The translations under genes were made by a program, and so were the position numbers. Below the pieces are notes generated by a model. The model had not been told where the DNA came from. It ran no database searches and saw nothing but the letters and a program-made list of their open reading frames with translations. A stretch of DNA of 33,232 nucleotides from a virus. Positions 1 to 9,571 of this stretch are shown here, in pieces (position 1 is the stretch's first letter; every line of letters starts with the position of its first letter). The stretch lies in IMG/VR virus record IMGVR_UViG_3300009537_000090, positions 1 through 33,232 of that record. The stretch is one strand, 5' to 3'.

Positions 1-401
1 TCCTGCGCGTTGGTTGGGTTCGCGAGGTTAGCGATCACGCGACTCAGGGCTTCATACTTGCCCGTGGTCTGCGAATAGTTGAGGCCGTCAATCGCGGCGT
101 CAATCCCTTCGATGGCGCGGTACAGTGATTGCAGCGCGGCCTTGTCGAGGTTGCTTTCGGTCAGGTTCGCACCTGAGACGAAGTCCACGAGCGGCGTAGA
201 GGGTGTTACGCGTTTGATGCGGATGCGTGCGCCAGAGGCGGCGGCTGCATTGAGTTGAATCGTGGACGTTGTCGGCCACGTGAATGTCACACTGACACCG
301 TTCACGTAGACCAGTACGTGTGAACTCAGAATGTAGTTGAAGGTCACATTGTACGGGCCGGTCGTGCCGTCGCCTGTGTAGTCTACGTAAGATAGGGCCA
401 T
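1..401 (-). CDS. Tail fibre protein, T7 gp17-like N-terminal domain (partial)
   Basis: The reading frame starts at the ATG complementary to 399-401 and runs off the left edge, leaving about 133 codons. The N-terminus has the layout of the T7 tail-fibre attachment domain: an opening MALSYVDYTGDG, then NYILSSHVLVYVNGV, an FTWP segment, RIRIKRVTP followed by LVDF, and a later LDKAALQSLY helix. In T7 this domain binds the fibre trimer to the tail, while the missing C-terminal part contacts the host receptor. It follows the internal virion protein genes as gene 17 follows gene 16 in T7. A hairpin sits just upstream at 422-448. No good Shine-Dalgarno is visible before this ATG. The family call is firm; receptor specificity cannot be judged because the distal part is missing. 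Confidence 0.93.
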   Translation of the reverse strand, partial: MALSYVDYTGDGTTGPYNVTFNYILSSHVLVYVNGVSVTFTWPTTSTIQLNAAAASGARIRIKRVTPSTPLVDFVSGANLTESNLDKAALQSLYRAIEGIDAAIDGLNYSQTTGKYEALSRVIANLANPTNAQ

Positions 402-421
402 TGTGGTTTCTATAAATTAGG

Positions 422-448
422 CCCCAGCTATCGGGGTGATAGCCGGGG
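422..448 (-). terminator. Stem-loop between internal virion protein and fibre genes
   Basis: CCCC-A-GCTATC pairs with GATAGC-C-GGGG around a 5-nt loop, giving 10 bp interrupted by one A/C mismatch. On the minus strand it is followed by CCTAATTTAT rather than a clear U run, so it is a weak terminator or an mRNA processing or stability element. It occupies most of the 58-nt gap before the fibre gene. Confidence 0.4.
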
Positions 449-459
449 TGGGTTGAGGT

Positions 460-3400
460 TTAGGGCAAGGGACGACCCAGTAGGGTCTCCAATGCCCGGC
501 GCTTGTCGGACTGAACGTCTGAACCAAGCTCGGGGAACTCCTTGAGTAACTGCGCTTGTGCTTTCTGGCGGTAGCCGGCCACGACCTTCTTGATCATGTA
601 GCCACGGCTGCCCTCGTAATCCACTTCGCTGTCCGTCATGCTGGAAGCATATTTCGGAAGCGACATTTCATGCTCAAGGCGAGCGCGGAGTGTACGGCCG
701 GAACTGTCGGTGACAACTTTCCCAGCCAGTTCCTGCCAGCGCGAATACTGCTCGCCGGTCAGTTCCTGATGAGAAATACTCTTTGGAAGCTGGGGGATAC
801 CAACACCGAGTCGTGCTATCTCCAACACCACAGGGTCGTCCGTGAGGGTGTCGCTGTAGATAGGTGATACCAGATCAGGCCCGAGGCCGGGCGCGTAGTG
901 CACCGGTTCACCAAACAGGTCGCGGCGTGCAGCCACGCTACTGCTCAAGTACGGGATGCGGGCTTTGACGGCGTCGAGGAGGGTGCGAATTTCTTTGACT
1001 TCCGGGTCAACACCCACGCGCAGTTGATTGAACACGTTCGGAACGAACGAGGACGTTATCTTGCGGAGGTAGTCACCAGCCCCTTTGTTTGGGTCGTCCA
1101 ACGCTGCGACGACAGAGGACACACTTTCCATCCAAGTTTTGTTGGTGATGTTGTTGCGGAATGCCAGCATCGTGCCAGCAACGAGATCATTTAACTCGTA
1201 CTCATCCACATGACCCGCCAAGTCGGCGAGATCAGCCACCACCCCAAAGAACATACCGAAGGGGTCTAGGCGGTTGTAGGCAATGTATTCATCACCCACT
1301 TTGAACGAGTAGTCCTGCATGCCGGCTTCGCGACGTTCACGCGCGGTGGCGTAACGCTTGCTCTTATCGGGGTAGTACGTCCCGCCACCCGTTAAGTTAC
1401 CGGAGAGGGCGAGCGTGACGGCACCCGTGTAGAGCATGATGCCCATACCCGTTTTCGCCAACTCCAAGTCAGCCGCGCGTCCACCTTTCGCAAGGTTAGC
1501 GCGTGCCTGTGACGCCAGCAGGTTGAGGCCCGGTGTGCGTGTACCGAAGTATTTAAAAATGTTGGTGGGGGTACGGATGAACGGAAGGACGAGACGAGCG
1601 AGTGGCATCTGACTCACGAAATTCTGGCCGGCCTTACCTACTTCACCTAGTTCTTGGGTGAAGGTATTGAACCGAGCAGCGGCAACGCCGATATCGTGGA
1701 GACCTTTGGGAGGGGCAGAGATGATGTTCTGCACTTCCGCCTTGAAGGCCTCACCGGTCAGTCCCTTGCGGGAGGCTTGACCGTAAGCGTTGGCCGTGAC
1801 TTCCATGCGGTAGCCAATCGACTTGAACAACTCGTCCGTCGAGAGCATCAGCCGGGAAGGAATACGTGTCACAAACCCGAAGAGGTCGAGACCTTGTCCC
1901 AACCAGCCACTGGCCTTGAACGCCTCTGCCGAAATGGCGTGGTGGCGATGTTCAAAGCGCGTCATCTGATCGAGGACCGGCGTTTCCGTCGCCAGTGTGC
2001 GCCATGCCGACCCAAATTCCTCAACATCGAATGCAAGGAGTTCTTTGGCAGCTTTGAAGTCACCTTTCGTGGCGAGCTTCACAGCACCCTTGAGAGCGGT
2101 GCGTCCGCGCTGGGAGATACGCAGGGCTTCGCCGATACCCTGACGGATACCGACGAGTTGGCCTGTGAGTTCCTTGGCCATGACCGCATCGTTACCCCGG
2201 AGGGTGCTGATGCCTACCGCGATGGCACGCTCGGTGACGGCGGCGGGAATCATAAACGTGTTGGACAGGGCGTTGACCACGAACGTCTTGGGACCACTCA
2301 ACAGGGAGTTGATGTAGTATTCCAGTACGGCGTCATTGGTGCGTGCCCATGCGGTACCGCGTACGAAGTTATTAATCTCCACCGGGTCCGTCATGCGGGC
2401 CACCTTACGCGCGAAGTTACGACTGACCTCGTAGCCACCGTGGGCGTTGAGGAGTGCATCGAGCGCATCACCCTGCTCCATGACTTTCGCCATGAGCTTG
2501 TGGGCGTTAAGGGCGCGGGCGATTTCCGTTTGGGCGGATTTCACTTGACCATGGACAGCGGCGGCCACCTTGACGTGCTTCTGGAGTTTGACGAGGTCTT
2601 CCACCGAGCCGGATTTCTCCGCGATCACGGCGAGTTCGTTGGTACGCTTGGCCACGGAGGCCAGCATGTGACGGGCCGCGAGCATCTTGGCGTCGAGGTT
2701 CTTCGTGCCCGTGTAGAGCGCGTTGACCTTGTCGACTCCCATGCCCAGCATGTCCGCCACTTCCTTGACGGTCTCGTGCGAACGCACGGCACCGCCCTTG
2801 GCGTTGGTGATGACCTTCGCGAAAAACTCGGAGGTTTTGTCGTAGACCTGCTTGAGGTCTGCACCACCCTCGACATTATCGAGGTTGAAGTCGATGGACT
2901 TCTCGGCGGTGGCGATGTCACCATCCCGTACCGCCTTGGCAAACTTCTCGGCGTCATCGGGACGGATACGAACGTACGGCTGTTGCCGGTTCACCACCTG
3001 ATGCGGGGGTGCGGGTAAGTCCGCGGCGGCCTTAACGGCCTGTGTGGCTTCGGCACTGGCCACCTTCGCGGGTGCAGCGTCTGCGGCCTTGGCGACATTG
3101 GCGGCTTCTACCTTGGCGGCGGATTCATCAGCCACCTTCTTGAGGTTGGCGTCCAGCGCGTCGGCGGCGGCCTTGGGGTCTTTCCCCTTGAATAAAGCGT
3201 TCTTCGCAAGGCGTGTGGCTTTGAACAAGCCATCCGCCATCACACCGAGACCGAGACCTTCGATGGCGTTCTTCATACGCCCTTCGGCGTTGGAGTCGTT
3301 CGGGTCAGCGGCCAGATAATCCGTGATCGGATTACGCAGTGACGGCGTCATGTTGTTAATAAGGTCAGAGACGCGAGCCTCGTGCGGGTCAAAGCCCACC

Positions 3401-3924
3401 GCGTCGGTGACAGCACCGGCTGTCATCGCGGTCTTCCATGTGCGAGCGGCACCCATCGCCCGGAGGGCTTTGGTCACCGGTATCATGCCGGCGATAAACT
3501 GCGAGGCACCACGCACTAGCTGGGGGCCAAGTGCGTCGGAGCGTTCGACTTCGGGAAGGGTGTTAGCCACGTCCTTGAACAACGAAATGCTCTTGGCGGT
3601 TTCCTTGGGGTCAATCAGTTCTTCCCCGTACACCGCGTTGGCGGTTTCGTACAGGTTTTCACCCAGCCACTGTGAGAAGTCATTCAGGGAATACAATCCC
3701 TGTACGGCAGTCTCACGTGCCCCGCCCACCACTTGCATTCCGTAGTCACTCAAGCTGCCACTATTGGGGTTTTTCTTAGCAGTGGCGTCCTGCTGGGGTG
3801 GTACTTCGGCGGTGGGCGCCGCCTTGGCGCGGGCCAGAATCTCATCAGCGGTGCGGTTAGCTATCGCTTCGGGAGTTTCTGCGGCCGCGCGGCGTGCGGA
3901 GTAATGCTCGGAAACGTCTGTCAT
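460..3924 (-). CDS. Large internal virion (DNA ejection) protein, T7 gp16 position
   Basis: This 1154-residue protein occupies the place of T7 gene 16 (internal virion protein D, 1318 residues), between a gp15-like gene and the fibre. I see no lytic transglycosylase domain at its N-terminus, where T7 gp16 carries one. Instead the N-terminus is polar (MTDVSEHYSARRAAAE), followed by helical Ala/Lys-rich regions and possible membrane-active stretches, such as a glycine-rich hydrophobic segment near residue 820 (GIMLYTGAVTLALSG) and LLSGPKTFVVNALSN near residue 555. The ORF also opens at an upstream TTG (3939), but the ATG at 3924 has GAGGACAAC before it and is preferred. The expected role is in the internal core and the trans-envelope ejection channel. 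Role follows from gene order and size; sequence similarity to T7 gp16 itself is not obvious by eye. Confidence 0.75.
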   Translation of the reverse strand: MTDVSEHYSARRAAAETPEAIANRTADEILARAKAAPTAEVPPQQDATAKKNPNSGSLSDYGMQVVGGARETAVQGLYSLNDFSQWLGENLYETANAVYGEELIDPKETAKSISLFKDVANTLPEVERSDALGPQLVRGASQFIAGMIPVTKALRAMGAARTWKTAMTAGAVTDAVGFDPHEARVSDLINNMTPSLRNPITDYLAADPNDSNAEGRMKNAIEGLGLGVMADGLFKATRLAKNALFKGKDPKAAADALDANLKKVADESAAKVEAANVAKAADAAPAKVASAEATQAVKAAADLPAPPHQVVNRQQPYVRIRPDDAEKFAKAVRDGDIATAEKSIDFNLDNVEGGADLKQVYDKTSEFFAKVITNAKGGAVRSHETVKEVADMLGMGVDKVNALYTGTKNLDAKMLAARHMLASVAKRTNELAVIAEKSGSVEDLVKLQKHVKVAAAVHGQVKSAQTEIARALNAHKLMAKVMEQGDALDALLNAHGGYEVSRNFARKVARMTDPVEINNFVRGTAWARTNDAVLEYYINSLLSGPKTFVVNALSNTFMIPAAVTERAIAVGISTLRGNDAVMAKELTGQLVGIRQGIGEALRISQRGRTALKGAVKLATKGDFKAAKELLAFDVEEFGSAWRTLATETPVLDQMTRFEHRHHAISAEAFKASGWLGQGLDLFGFVTRIPSRLMLSTDELFKSIGYRMEVTANAYGQASRKGLTGEAFKAEVQNIISAPPKGLHDIGVAAARFNTFTQELGEVGKAGQNFVSQMPLARLVLPFIRTPTNIFKYFGTRTPGLNLLASQARANLAKGGRAADLELAKTGMGIMLYTGAVTLALSGNLTGGGTYYPDKSKRYATARERREAGMQDYSFKVGDEYIAYNRLDPFGMFFGVVADLADLAGHVDEYELNDLVAGTMLAFRNNITNKTWMESVSSVVAALDDPNKGAGDYLRKITSSFVPNVFNQLRVGVDPEVKEIRTLLDAVKARIPYLSSSVAARRDLFGEPVHYAPGLGPDLVSPIYSDTLTDDPVVLEIARLGVGIPQLPKSISHQELTGEQYSRWQELAGKVVTDSSGRTLRARLEHEMSLPKYASSMTDSEVDYEGSRGYMIKKVVAGYRQKAQAQLLKEFPELGSDVQSDKRRALETLLGRPLP

Positions 3925-3942
3925 GTTGTCCTCGGACAATTA

Positions 3943-5610
3943 CTACTTTGATTTTTTGGATTTGAACTGCTGCTGGGCTTCGGCCGCAGCCGCGTGCATT
4001 TTGAGCAGTTCGTGTTCCCGGTTGAATTGATCGGGAGTGAGCTTCTTTTCACGGAGACGTCGGGCCAGTTCCACTTCACGGACTTGCCATGGAGCGTCCG
4101 GCATATCGACGGCCACTTGGGGGAGAGGTAGCGTGGAGATATCGTCGGCCGGCACGTAGCGTGCCTTGATGTTGTTGGCGATCTTCCAGAGGTCTTCCGT
4201 GTTCTTGGCGGTCTGCGCGGACTGATAGAACTCCATCAGTGCATTTGCGCGGCGGCGTTCGGCGGCCTTGTCGAAGTCTGCGAGACCACCGGGCGTGAGC
4301 CACTTCGTAAGCGTGGACTCCACGTTCTGATAATCGCGTGTGCCGGCAATACCAACACCTTTCGCTTGCACTTCCTTGACCACATTAAGCAGCCGGGTGG
4401 TGGCTTTGTTGTCGATCTGGTTGGTGAGACGGGCACGGCGGATTTCTGCGAAACCCACGCGGCCGGTGTACGCTTCGTACTCCAGCTTGGCTTCGGCATC
4501 CACATCGTTCGGGCGGAAGTCGTCTTCGTAGGCGAGCTTCACGGCGAACTTGCGGTCTTCCTGCGTCAGGCCTTCTTTAAGCTGGTTGTACTTAACCTTG
4601 ATGTCCTGACCTTTATAGTGGTCGTCGAGCAGGTCGGCCATGACGGACTCGCTGGTCTTCTTGCGGGCATCATCGTCCATCTTGTGCTGGCGGACGTAGT
4701 TGGTGTAGCCGGCGGTGTCGGCGGTGTCCTTGGCTTGCTGCACGGTACCGGGATATTGCATCGCCAGTGACGGCGTACCATCCGGGGACGGCATGTCGAA
4801 CACTTCGAGAATGGTGGAATCACCAAGTTGCGTGGCCATCGCTGACAGCGCGTCGAGGTTCGTCTTGTTCTGTTTGCTATACGGGATGTTCAAAAACTCG
4901 CGGGCGTCTTTACGCTGCGCGTGGACGGCGGTGTATAACGCCTGTTTGTATTCTGCGTGTGTGGCGTAGGAGTCTTTATTCGCCACCACATCCTTGACGG
5001 CGGACACCAGCAACGAGTTGGCAGCACCCTCGACATTCTTGGCAACGACCTTGCCTTTGTGTTCGTGGTCGGCGGCCGAAACTTTGGATTGGTGCTGGGC
5101 CATGACTTGCGCGTACGTGCTTGCGAACAGCGGATTGTTCAGCCCTTCGAGGTCGGTCGCCGTGCGGGCGCGAAATAACTCAGCGGGATTGATGTTGTCC
5201 TTGTCGCTGTTCTCATATTGCGCGGTTACTTCTGCGCCAGCGCGAGTGGCCTCGGCGTGGGCCATCGCGGCCATGTAGGCGTCCTGAAAATATCGCGACT
5301 GCTCCCACTTCATGGTCCCCGCCTTGACGCGCTTCTTGACTTCGGCCAGTGATAGCTGTTCGGTCTGCGCGGCAGTCGTACCACGCTGACCGGCCTCGAT
5401 GTTCTGATTTGCTTGCGCGACTTCGAGGTATTTTGTGAGGCCGGGCGCGAAGCCCTTAAACGCTTCGGCGAGTTCGGACGCAGCGGACTGCGCCGGGGTC
5501 ACGAAGGTGCTCACCGGTCGCGCTTGCGGGGTGAAGCTGCCGTCCAGTGACGAGCCTTTCCGGGCACGTGAAATGGTGCCGGGGGCGGTGCGGGTGTTTT
5601 CGCGAGGCAT
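3943..5610 (-). CDS. Internal virion protein, T7 gp15-like
   Basis: The product is 555 residues, almost entirely predicted helical and charged, with a basic start (MPRENTRTAPGTISRARKG) and a lysine-rich end (QQQFKSKKSK). It sits between a gp14-like gene and the gp16-position gene, where T7 encodes internal virion protein C (gp15, 747 residues). In T7, gp14, gp15 and gp16 form the core stack and are ejected to build the periplasmic tunnel. There is no signal peptide and no recognisable enzyme motif. The ATG at 5610 has AAGGTAACCTCC in front of it. It is shorter than T7 gp15. The assignment rests on synteny, size and helical character, so it is moderately secure. Confidence 0.75.
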   Translation of the reverse strand: MPRENTRTAPGTISRARKGSSLDGSFTPQARPVSTFVTPAQSAASELAEAFKGFAPGLTKYLEVAQANQNIEAGQRGTTAAQTEQLSLAEVKKRVKAGTMKWEQSRYFQDAYMAAMAHAEATRAGAEVTAQYENSDKDNINPAELFRARTATDLEGLNNPLFASTYAQVMAQHQSKVSAADHEHKGKVVAKNVEGAANSLLVSAVKDVVANKDSYATHAEYKQALYTAVHAQRKDAREFLNIPYSKQNKTNLDALSAMATQLGDSTILEVFDMPSPDGTPSLAMQYPGTVQQAKDTADTAGYTNYVRQHKMDDDARKKTSESVMADLLDDHYKGQDIKVKYNQLKEGLTQEDRKFAVKLAYEDDFRPNDVDAEAKLEYEAYTGRVGFAEIRRARLTNQIDNKATTRLLNVVKEVQAKGVGIAGTRDYQNVESTLTKWLTPGGLADFDKAAERRRANALMEFYQSAQTAKNTEDLWKIANNIKARYVPADDISTLPLPQVAVDMPDAPWQVREVELARRLREKKLTPDQFNREHELLKMHAAAAEAQQQFKSKKSK

Positions 5611-5620
5611 GGAGGTTACC

Positions 5621-6151
5621 TTACTTGATTGGTTTCTTTTGGTTGGCCGCTATGGACAAAGCTGACCCCGCAATACTGAGGAACGGGGTGAGGAGGCTGG
5701 GGGCACGAGCCTTGTTCAAGGTGGACTGTGTCTGTGAGGTGACGGCTTGGCGCTCACGTGCGATCTGTGCCTGCGTTGCGTCGGCTTGCTTATCGACTGA
5801 CGCGATGTCGCGCCCGACGTCAGCCTTGGAGGCGGCCTGTAGGCGCTGGGACAGGAACCCGCCCACACCCGATTCACCCACAGCCACGTTAAGGCGTGAG
5901 GCTTCGGCCTCTTGTTTGAGGGCGAGTGCGGATTTCTTCTCAACGGCGGCTTCGCTCGTTTCCTGTGATTGCGCGTTAAGTGCGGCCTGCTGATTGTTAA
6001 AATCAGCCAGTGCAGCGCTGCGGGTATTCTTGGCATCCGTGCGTGCACCAGCCGCACTAGAGAGGGCCTGCACACCTTGGACGGCGAGCGCTGCCCAGCC
6101 GAGGGGCGTCATGGTGGAAAATGCTCCGGTTACGGCAGCAGGTAAGCTCAT
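5621..6151 (-). CDS. Internal virion protein, T7 gp14-like
   Basis: A 176-residue protein with a hydrophobic N-terminal segment (LGWAALAVQGVQALSSAAG), a long Gln/Ala-rich helix with coiled-coil character through residues 40-145, and a hydrophobic C-terminus (LLTPFLSIAGSALSIAANQ). This is the typical build of T7 gp14 (196 residues), which forms a pore in the outer membrane during DNA ejection. The start overlaps the stop of the upstream acetyltransferase-like gene as ATGA, indicating translational coupling. Position and physicochemical pattern support the call; no catalytic function is expected. Confidence 0.8.
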   Translation of the reverse strand: MSLPAAVTGAFSTMTPLGWAALAVQGVQALSSAAGARTDAKNTRSAALADFNNQQAALNAQSQETSEAAVEKKSALALKQEAEASRLNVAVGESGVGGFLSQRLQAASKADVGRDIASVDKQADATQAQIARERQAVTSQTQSTLNKARAPSLLTPFLSIAGSALSIAANQKKPIK

Positions 6152-6612
6152 TGGTGAATGTACTCGTAATAGAGGAAGGGTTGATCAGGGAGGAGGAATA
6201 TCGGGCTGGAAGAGAAACGGAACCCGAGGCGGGTCAAGTAATGACGCGCCGCCCGATTCTCTTCGAGAATGTAATTGAACAGCTTGTACTGCATCGAGAG
6301 TACGGCAAGAAACTGTTTGGAGTAGTGCCATAACTCCTGTTTATAGTCAGCAATGTCGGTCGCCAGTAGGAGCCACGGGCAGGCCGTCGCGTTATCTACT
6401 TTGCTATAACCAAAAATAGCGAGGCACGTGCCGTCCTTCGCACGCACACTCAGACATTCCGTTGCGGACGCCACCGCCTCCAGCAGGTACTCTTGCGGTT
6501 CAGCCTCGCGTCCAAACGCAGCCGTACATTCCATGAGAGTCATGGCCGAGAGGCGCTGGGACAACGATTCGATATCCGCCGGAGTTACCTGCTGGAAGGT
6601 GATGGGTTTCAC
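6148..6612 (-). CDS. T7 gp13-position protein with GNAT-like features
   Basis: The 154-residue product starts best at a GTG whose bases overlap the stop of tail tubular protein B (GTGA), with AAGGAAAG upstream; an ATG at 6648 would lengthen it by 12 residues inside the previous gene. The protein begins KPITFQQVTPADIESL and ends with ENRAARHYLTRLGFRFSS, the shape of an N-acetyltransferase fold (N-x-x-A-R-x-x-L-x-x-L-G-F). In T7-like phages this slot holds gp13, a small morphogenesis protein needed for correct internal core assembly, and GNAT-like members occur there. Whether this copy can bind acetyl-CoA is not evident, since no clear Q/RxxGxG/A loop is seen. Family placement is moderately confident; enzyme activity is only inferred. 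Confidence 0.65.
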   Translation of the reverse strand: MKPITFQQVTPADIESLSQRLSAMTLMECTAAFGREAEPQEYLLEAVASATECLSVRAKDGTCLAIFGYSKVDNATACPWLLLATDIADYKQELWHYSKQFLAVLSMQYKLFNYILEENRAARHYLTRLGFRFSSSPIFLLPDQPFLYYEYIHQ

Positions 6613-8972
6613 AAAGGCTTTCCTTTCTTGTTGAACTCCCCATGCCACGTGGCACTGAGTAGTGCGAGCGGTAGCGGGGAATCAGAGGTGACGGTGATAT
6701 TCAGCGTCGGGGCTTTACCCCGTGCTGGAATCTTTACCACCATCTCCTCGATGAGTGGGGTTTCCACTGTGACCCGGTTGATCGGTGAGCCGTACTCGTA
6801 GGTACGGGCTTCGCGACCTTCCGGTGTGACGGTGACCTTGAGGTAGCCAGTGGGGCCACACGCTAAGTACACCTTGCGGATTTGCAGGCGCCCGTCAACA
6901 ACGGACGTGGTGCCGTCCTGCGCTTGCACGCGGACATTTAACGGACTGAACGTGTAGGTGAACGTCGAGGCCAGCCCGAGGTACACCCGGCCGGTGGCGT
7001 AGTTACCGGACACGCGTAGGGTGGTTGTCGCCGGCTGAGTGGCCAGCAACACCGCGCCCTTCTTTCCCGCACCCCAATCGTCCGTGAGGACGACATAGGA
7101 CTTGGCGTTACCGTGGTTGTAGGTCAGCGTCCATGTAGTCCAATCGTTGGTGGCGTCATACGTCCCACTCGCTTGAATCATGCGCCGGTCGAGGTGTGGT
7201 ACATAGCCGCACTCGTTAATGGCGGTGGTGTCGGCCGTGAGTTGCGCTTTGACCAACGACAGGTCAGTCGCACTAAACTTCACAGTCATGTACACCACGC
7301 TGCCAATAACCTTTACGCCTTGGACCTCAGCGGTGGACGGGAGCGTCCACGTCCCCCAACTGGAGAGGATTTTGGTTGTTCCGTTCCACGCCATCTTGTA
7401 CACGTACAGCTTGTTCTTCGCACCATCCGTGAGGACAACAATGAAGTCGTCATTCACGCTGGCGGCAATGACACGCGTGCCGGCGGGAATCAGCTTGGAC
7501 ACGTGGCTGGTGATGTCATTCGCGGAGGTTCCGTTACCTTGATCGGTGACGAAGTATTCCCACAGGGCCGCGTACGTCCCACGCTCGGAGGTGAAGTACA
7601 GATTCTGACCAGCACCTTCCGGCTTGCAGAGAGCGGACGTTTCGTAGTCCGTGGCCACGTCAATACGCGCGGTCTCGTGCGTAAGGGCACCATCCGCCGT
7701 CAGGTTAAACTGACTTTGATCGGACAGCAGCATCAGGGAGCGGTCGAAGGGCACCGCGTGTTTGATTAGCGTGGATTTGTTGTGTGATACCGAAGTGTCG
7801 ATGGGGTCACTGTCTCGAACGTCCCGCGCCGTTTCCGGCCAGAAGTTAAAGAAGTCCCCTGCACGCGACAGGACGGTGTTGTCCCCAGCACACATGCCGA
7901 GGCGATTGCGATAAAAGAAGATATCGGAAATGGTACGACCCACGAAGGATGGGTTAGGCACGGAGGTGGTATCGCCTACGTTGCGCTTGTCCCATGTGGC
8001 TTTCTTAAAGGTGAACGTCCCGTTCGATTCGCGCACCAGAATGTGGGGCATGGTGGAGGCGTTGAAACCACGCACAGCACCCGAGGCGTCGGCGTAATAA
8101 GTTTCTTCCCAAATAGAACCGTGACCCGTGGTGCCATCACTTTCCTTCGTGATCATCACGTAGTAATCACCGGCCGACTCACCGTCGGTCCCGATCACCT
8201 TGATCATCTTCCCCACCAGCATCTGCGGGGGGAGGTCACTAAACTGCTTCACCTCATCCTTGAGGACTTGAATGGCATTGTTCCCCTGCGGGTCTTTCAC
8301 CGTGAGGGCTGGGGGTGGAGTCTGCCCGCCGTCGTAGTTCAGCCACACTAAATTACCCCAAATCCCGCCGGTAATGCCGGTGGTACCGTAAGCGGCGTTG
8401 ATGGCGTTGCGTAATTGAAGCGCCAGCGACTGTGAATCATTCGTGGCGGCGACCACGGTGTAATCCACACCCGCCACACGTGCGGTATAGCTGAGTCCCG
8501 AGACGGAACTCTTCACCCAAAAGGCGTTGCTGAAATAGCGCGTATCATGTCGCGCCTCGGCGGACGCCATGGCTACGGTGCGTTGCTTGTTGACGATGAA
8601 GGTGTAGTCGGCAACCGTGATGGCTGAAAGGTTATCCGCCATGTCCCCATATTGAGAGATGTAATCCACACCGTCGGGTGTGTTTACGGTCTTGGCGTTG
8701 CCCGCGAGGTCAAACACTTGAATGCTGGCATTCTTAATGAACACCACATATCGCTCGGCGGTATCGCGGTTAATCCAGTGCATGAACGGACGGGACACCG
8801 GGTTGGCGCTGAGCACCTTGACCTGCTCCAGCGGGGGCTTCTGCGTCAGTCCCAGCGTGGGGGACGGCAGGGCGTTGTCCTGTGCCTCACACTGTGTGTT
8901 GTTACGGACAACTACCGGCTGCTGGGAGATACCACCCAACAGGTTCGGGAGAGTTTGACTGACGAGGGGCAT
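6609..8972 (-). CDS. Tail tubular protein B (nozzle), T7 gp12-like
   Basis: A 787-residue protein, close to the T7 gp12 length of 794. The N-terminus (MPLVSQTLPNLLGGISQQPVVV) is the signature opening of this family, and VGRTISDIFFYRNRLGMCAGDN followed by FWPETARDVRDSDPID is another widely conserved block. Gp12 forms the hexameric nozzle at the distal end of the tail and holds the DNA until ejection. It starts 2 nt after the stop of tail tubular A and overlaps the next gene by 4 nt, so these are co-translated. The identification is secure. Confidence 0.96.
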   Translation of the reverse strand: MPLVSQTLPNLLGGISQQPVVVRNNTQCEAQDNALPSPTLGLTQKPPLEQVKVLSANPVSRPFMHWINRDTAERYVVFIKNASIQVFDLAGNAKTVNTPDGVDYISQYGDMADNLSAITVADYTFIVNKQRTVAMASAEARHDTRYFSNAFWVKSSVSGLSYTARVAGVDYTVVAATNDSQSLALQLRNAINAAYGTTGITGGIWGNLVWLNYDGGQTPPPALTVKDPQGNNAIQVLKDEVKQFSDLPPQMLVGKMIKVIGTDGESAGDYYVMITKESDGTTGHGSIWEETYYADASGAVRGFNASTMPHILVRESNGTFTFKKATWDKRNVGDTTSVPNPSFVGRTISDIFFYRNRLGMCAGDNTVLSRAGDFFNFWPETARDVRDSDPIDTSVSHNKSTLIKHAVPFDRSLMLLSDQSQFNLTADGALTHETARIDVATDYETSALCKPEGAGQNLYFTSERGTYAALWEYFVTDQGNGTSANDITSHVSKLIPAGTRVIAASVNDDFIVVLTDGAKNKLYVYKMAWNGTTKILSSWGTWTLPSTAEVQGVKVIGSVVYMTVKFSATDLSLVKAQLTADTTAINECGYVPHLDRRMIQASGTYDATNDWTTWTLTYNHGNAKSYVVLTDDWGAGKKGAVLLATQPATTTLRVSGNYATGRVYLGLASTFTYTFSPLNVRVQAQDGTTSVVDGRLQIRKVYLACGPTGYLKVTVTPEGREARTYEYGSPINRVTVETPLIEEMVVKIPARGKAPTLNITVTSDSPLPLALLSATWHGEFNKKGKPL

Positions 8973-8974
8973 GT

Positions 8975-9562
8975 TTAAATCCGTCGGTTGACGACGCGGA
9001 AGGCGGCGTGTTCGTTAAAGATATTGGTGTCGGCGGCTTCCACTTCGGCGTCGATGAGGACAGTGAGAGCGTCAAGTTCTTCCTGCGCGGTGAATTGCTC
9101 CACGGCGGCATCACCCTGTATCCGGCGCTGGAAGCGTCGGGCAGCAACGATGGCGATGTAATCGCGGGCGGCCTGTGGAATTTCTTCGTACGGCAGGAGC
9201 CATACCACATCCACTTTCAGTTCTTGCGTGAAGGTGTACTTGCGGTTGGTTTTGTCATACAGACGATTGCCGCGAACAGTGACGTCCGTGGCGGGATTGG
9301 TAGCGTCCAGACGCGCGACGTTGGTGGCGAGTACGATCTCACCGTTGCCGTTCGGCGTCATGGGGTAGTTGGTCTCGGAGTTAAACTCCCAGCCGCGAGT
9401 CTGGAAACTGCGGGAGACAACACCCAGCATGCGGACTGCCATCGAAACGTCTTCGTCGGTTACGTCTTCCAGAGAGCTAACCGGCGGCTCGCCGATGGTG
9501 TCGAGCATGAGGTTCACAGCGTCGATAGCCGTGGTTAAGACAGGAATGGTTAAGATGGACAT
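8975..9562 (-). CDS. Tail tubular protein A (adaptor), T7 gp11-like
   Basis: The product is 195 residues against 196 for T7 gp11. It shows the conserved opening (TAIDAVNLMLDTIGEPPVSS), RSFQTRGWEFN, and DYIAIVAARRFQRR, all typical of the podoviral adaptor that docks under the portal and joins it to the nozzle. The gene lies directly downstream of an intrinsic terminator (9572-9609) and is tightly followed by tail tubular B. The identification is secure. Confidence 0.96.
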   Translation of the reverse strand: MSILTIPVLTTAIDAVNLMLDTIGEPPVSSLEDVTDEDVSMAVRMLGVVSRSFQTRGWEFNSETNYPMTPNGNGEIVLATNVARLDATNPATDVTVRGNRLYDKTNRKYTFTQELKVDVVWLLPYEEIPQAARDYIAIVAARRFQRRIQGDAAVEQFTAQEELDALTVLIDAEVEAADTNIFNEHAAFRVVNRRI

Positions 9563-9571
9563 GGGGTGCCA

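Noticed and set aside
1654-3018. Plus-strand open frame of 454 codons opposite the gp16-position gene
   Set aside because: It lies antisense within a well-supported gene, has no ribosome-binding site or recognisable domain, and is explained by the high G+C codon pattern of the opposite strand.
7113-7769. Plus-strand open frame of 218 codons opposite tail tubular protein B
   Set aside because: Antisense shadow of a secure gene; low-complexity His/Arg/Gly-rich translation without motifs.
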